NCBI GenBank assembly: GCA_003254885.1 | Contig: QANT01006134.1 | Span: 1 to 24,271 of the forward strand | From: Purshia tridentata | Lineage: Eukaryota; Streptophyta; Magnoliopsida; Rosales; Rosaceae | Direction of reading: 5' to 3' | Length of the DNA stretch: 24,271 nucleotides | Shown: in pieces, positions 21,047 to 24,271 of the stretch | Layout of the letters: the number at the start of each line of letters is the position of its first letter | How positions within the stretch are numbered: the stretch's first letter is position 1 | Notes under the pieces: model-generated | What the model was told of the DNA's origin: nothing | Databases searched by the model: none | The model's input: the letters and a program-made list of their open reading frames with translations, nothing else | Made by a program: the position numbers and the translations under genes

Positions 21047-23987
21047 ATACAATTTTTTTGTTATATATAATGCTACTTGCATGGAGTCTTAGCTATAATT
21101 TTCTAGTATTATTCCCTGGCTGAATTGGGAGGAGGAAAAGAAAGCTACGTGAGCTATCTTTTCAGAGCCACATGCATCAGCATGCAAACACACATATATA
21201 TGTATATATATATGTAGGTCCAACGCCATAAGTTTGGGTGTTTGGGTATGTGATTTGAGCCACTTATTATATATAACTACGTACACGCCACAAAGGAAAC
21301 TAAATTGTCAATGACATGCATATATATATATGGGACTGGGTTTGTGCGACGTTCAAGCATACTATAAGCTACTATTACTTTTCCTTGCAAGAAAATAAAC
21401 CAAAATTCCGCAAATTTTATAATTCATTTTTATATTATAAAATTATTTTTACTTTATACATATATTCTTACTTTATATATAGATATATATGGAATTTTGA
21501 TGTGATTCAAGATTCTATATATAGAAAACTCTTCATCAACTTTATTATATGTCCCTTTAAAAAACTTAGCTCCACCATTACTGTAATTTAAATCAGAAGA
21601 AAGAAGAAGAAACTCAATTGATTAAAGCTCAAAATCGTTGCCCTGAGTTCAAAACATGATTATGCTCGAACTCCCATATAAATAATTATGTATTGGGATT
21701 AATGATTAGAACACTCATTATCCTCTCCACTTGGTTAATGTTAGATCGGTTCGATCAGGACCACCTAATAATCATAATTGGAATGCTTAATATTAGAAGA
21801 TAGCATTACGTATACAATCATCTGTGGTCATGATATCGATCAATATATGTTCTAATGCACATTTTTTGCAAATGGAGAGGAGATGCAAATCCCACTTACC
21901 CATTAATACCAACTTAACAATTAATGGTTTGCTTTTTAATTTTCGATCCTGTGGCTTTTCCATTAACTAATCCACTTAAATTATGATACCCGCCATGTCC
22001 TCTAATTATGGTCCAAAGTGACTAATTAAGTGAAGGTTTGCACTTTGCGTATGTGCAAGTGCAACCAAGCTTTAATCAATTAATATCTTTACATTTTCAT
22101 ATATGATTGGGATTATTATTATTTTTTGGATGTGTCATATATGACTCGGATTGAAGATCAAACAACCCAAAAAAGAAAAAGAAAAATAAGAAGATAATTC
22201 ATATTAAATTGGTCAGTCCATAATTATATGAGAACCATTAATTGTGCTAATGATGCATATATTAACTTTTATATGCCAATATACCATTACATGAAAATCG
22301 AATATGCTTATTGCATTGCTGGAATGAATGAGAAAATTGCAAGTTGAGTATAAACTAGGTTTGACTATAATATTTACACTGATCTAATCCAATTTGCACC
22401 CACTGGATCTGAATCAACTAATTAGCAAAGTCAACCCCTCGGATCATTCAAACCACAAGTACCCAAATTGGTTTCTGACTGATGACTTGTTGGTTCTTAT
22501 TCTCAATAATCAATATATATTATATATTGTGAAGTTAAAAGCCGTCCAACCATGTCCTATATTGACCAATATTGAGATTTGATTAATTTATTCTTCATGA
22601 GCAAGAGAATCTTTGATTTTGTTCAGGTGAACTGCCCTTAATTAATGCAAGTCGTACACCATGTTATTGAAAGATGTAAATAATTTATCGTTCTCTAATA
22701 GCTTCTTAATTACTAGATTGTCAAATATGTTATATTATCAAATAATAAATATATAATTTATGTATTCAAATATATTTTACTTTATCAATAATTCACTGAC
22801 AAACACTCATAAACTAAATGTTCCAACAAAAAAACTATAATGTCTCTAACATCAACATCGTGATTGTGAACTTGGAACAGAATGACATAATTCTCTACCA
22901 TAATCTTAATTAAAATTTCACTATTTTATTAATGAATAATTAAGATTAATTTCACTAATAATAAGTTGGGCCACTTGATAGCTATATAGCTTTGGTCAGC
23001 CATGACTTCATAGCAGCACTTCAATCTTAATAACAATTGAGGCTTCTGACCCAAAATCATTGAGGCATTCACTGATTATCAAATCAAAAAATATTACAGG
23101 AACTTTCTCGTACGGGGTTTGAGAGTTATTCAGTGGTTCATCAAAATATGAACTCAATATTTTAATCTAGCTTCTTCTTTTTCATTCATGAGTGCTACTT
23201 TAGTGTGGTAATATTTATGTTTATTTATTACGTGGATCATGGTTATTTATGCTAGATAAATAATCATATTCATTCAATTTACTACGTGATCATCATGTTT
23301 AGAAGAATAATGAAACTATATATATATTAAAGTAACCCAGAAATAAAGATCTATATTAGGAGCAAAGAGACAATCACAAACTAACGTCATTGCTTAGCTA
23401 CCTAGTAAATAAAAACTAGAAACATGTTTTCTTTCCGAAGTGATCGACATAATGCCACAGGGAAACTATAGAAAACTCTTCATGATTCTAAGAACATCGA
23501 TCACTTGCAGCAATGAAATCGCCAAATTAATTTGTTTAATTGAGAAATGCATGCTAATGCGGTAGCTAGCTGTTGAAGTGAGTTTCGAAGAAAATGATGC
23601 ATTTCAGCTTACAAACCATGTGACAATAACTTTAGCATATGCATGCATTACATTAATAATCAACCACTTTGGAAGCCTTGCCAACATATATTAATAACCA
23701 TACTTTTTGGAGTTTCACGTCTGTTTATGGAGTAATTTAATTAAGTCGAAAGTGGGATGATAAAATATTAATATTGTTGAATGATATATAAAATTAAAGC
23801 CATAAATGTATTTAACCACACGGTTTAAAAGTTGTTGGTCGGTGGCGTTTAGATATTTCGAAGTATATATAAAACTTAAAATAATATATATTAATTTTGA
23901 ATTTTGTAATATAGTTAAAAGTCAAGTGAAAAATAATTAAAACGAGATAGAATGTTCATATTATATACATCCAGCTGAAAGGAAATA
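21047..23987. other. AT-rich intergenic region after the duplication
   Basis: No gene is supported on either strand. It contains AT microsatellite tracts (about 21190-21212, 21320-21330, 21470-21490), a 19-bp palindrome caatatatattatatattg at 22511-22529 and many TTAATTA-type runs. The frame at 22394-22582 resembles no protein family I know. Confidence 0.7.
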
Positions 23988-24033
23988 AATTTTGTTATTA
24001 GGTTTAAGTTGCAATTAACCTAATAACAAAATT
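23988..24033. repeat. Perfect 17-bp inverted repeat with 12-nt loop
   Basis: AATTTTGTTATTAGGTT at 23988-24004 is exactly complementary to 24017-24033, with the loop taagttgcaatt between. It would fold as a hairpin in RNA or as a cruciform. It may be a tiny decayed MITE; no transcript evidence. Confidence 0.85.
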
Positions 24034-24130
24034 CTTTGAAGACCATCCGATGGAGGCACTTCTTGTGATGTGATTTAATTTGTTCTCTTTTCAGGGGCCC
24101 ATTGCAAAAAAAGCTCAAACTAGCTACTAA

Positions 24131-24271
24131 GAGCATCTCCAAAAGACTCTAGCAAAATCACTTTTCAAATTCACATTTGATGACCAATGTGGCAATTTGA
24201 AGAGTGATATTTGCTACTTAAATTTTTTAATCTCCAAGACTCTTCTAATTTTAAATATTTGTATCCATTCT
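24131..24271. mobile_element. Possible start of a MITE, cut by the window end
   Basis: GAGCATCTCCAAAAGACTCT begins at 24131, preceded by TAA. GAGCATCTCCAA is a terminal sequence I recall from many plant MITEs. The other end would lie outside the window, so this cannot be confirmed here. Confidence 0.4.

Noticed and set aside
22394..22582. 62-codon open frame
   Set aside because: AT-driven frame with no known motif, no splice partners and no promoter.

Overview
This is nuclear DNA from a flowering plant, almost certainly a eudicot. Three of the four genes are split by many GT-AG introns, the intergenic DNA is very AT-rich, and miniature transposons (MITE-like elements) sit in an intron and between genes. 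The proteins are plant-specific types: a plastid diaminopimelate epimerase, a plant kinesin-5, a QALGGH zinc finger and a plant F-box/LRR protein. A woody rosid such as Rosaceae is my guess only. No prokaryotic, viral, CRISPR or rRNA/tRNA feature was seen.

Layout, with all four genes on the + strand. Positions 1-2095 are AT-rich intergenic DNA with simple repeats and one unexplained GC-richer island. A three-exon F-box/LRR-like gene (399 aa) runs from 2096 to 3633. A nine-exon gene for chloroplast diaminopimelate epimerase (DAPF, 363 aa) runs from 4601 to 8464, and its sixth intron carries a complete 782-bp MITE with TTA target duplications. A kinesin-5 motor gene (1029 aa, 23 coding exons plus a 5' leader intron) runs from 10434 to 16631, with mitosis-type MSA promoter motifs upstream. 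A single-exon ZAT11-type C2H2 zinc-finger repressor (196 aa) runs from 18198 to 18788, behind a TATA box, W-boxes and a G-box. The rest, to 24271, is AT-rich intergenic DNA. It holds a 112-bp tandem repeat, a 252-bp tandem duplication whose second copy was split by a 728-bp MITE, a perfect hairpin and the start of another MITE-like element.

The genes do not form a pathway: lysine synthesis, spindle mechanics, stress transcription and probable ubiquitin-ligase targeting are simply neighbours. The kinesin-5/ZAT11 pair matches what I recall of neighbouring Arabidopsis loci (At2g37420 and At2g37430), which suggests conserved gene order.

I found no convincing new biological system. The best items for a second look are the duplicated locus that preserves its own empty site for a MITE insertion, the kinesin-5 tail that lacks the usual Thr-Pro of its BimC box, and the kinesin-ZAT11 microsynteny. 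Exon boundaries were read by hand from splice sites and frame continuity and have not been checked against transcripts.
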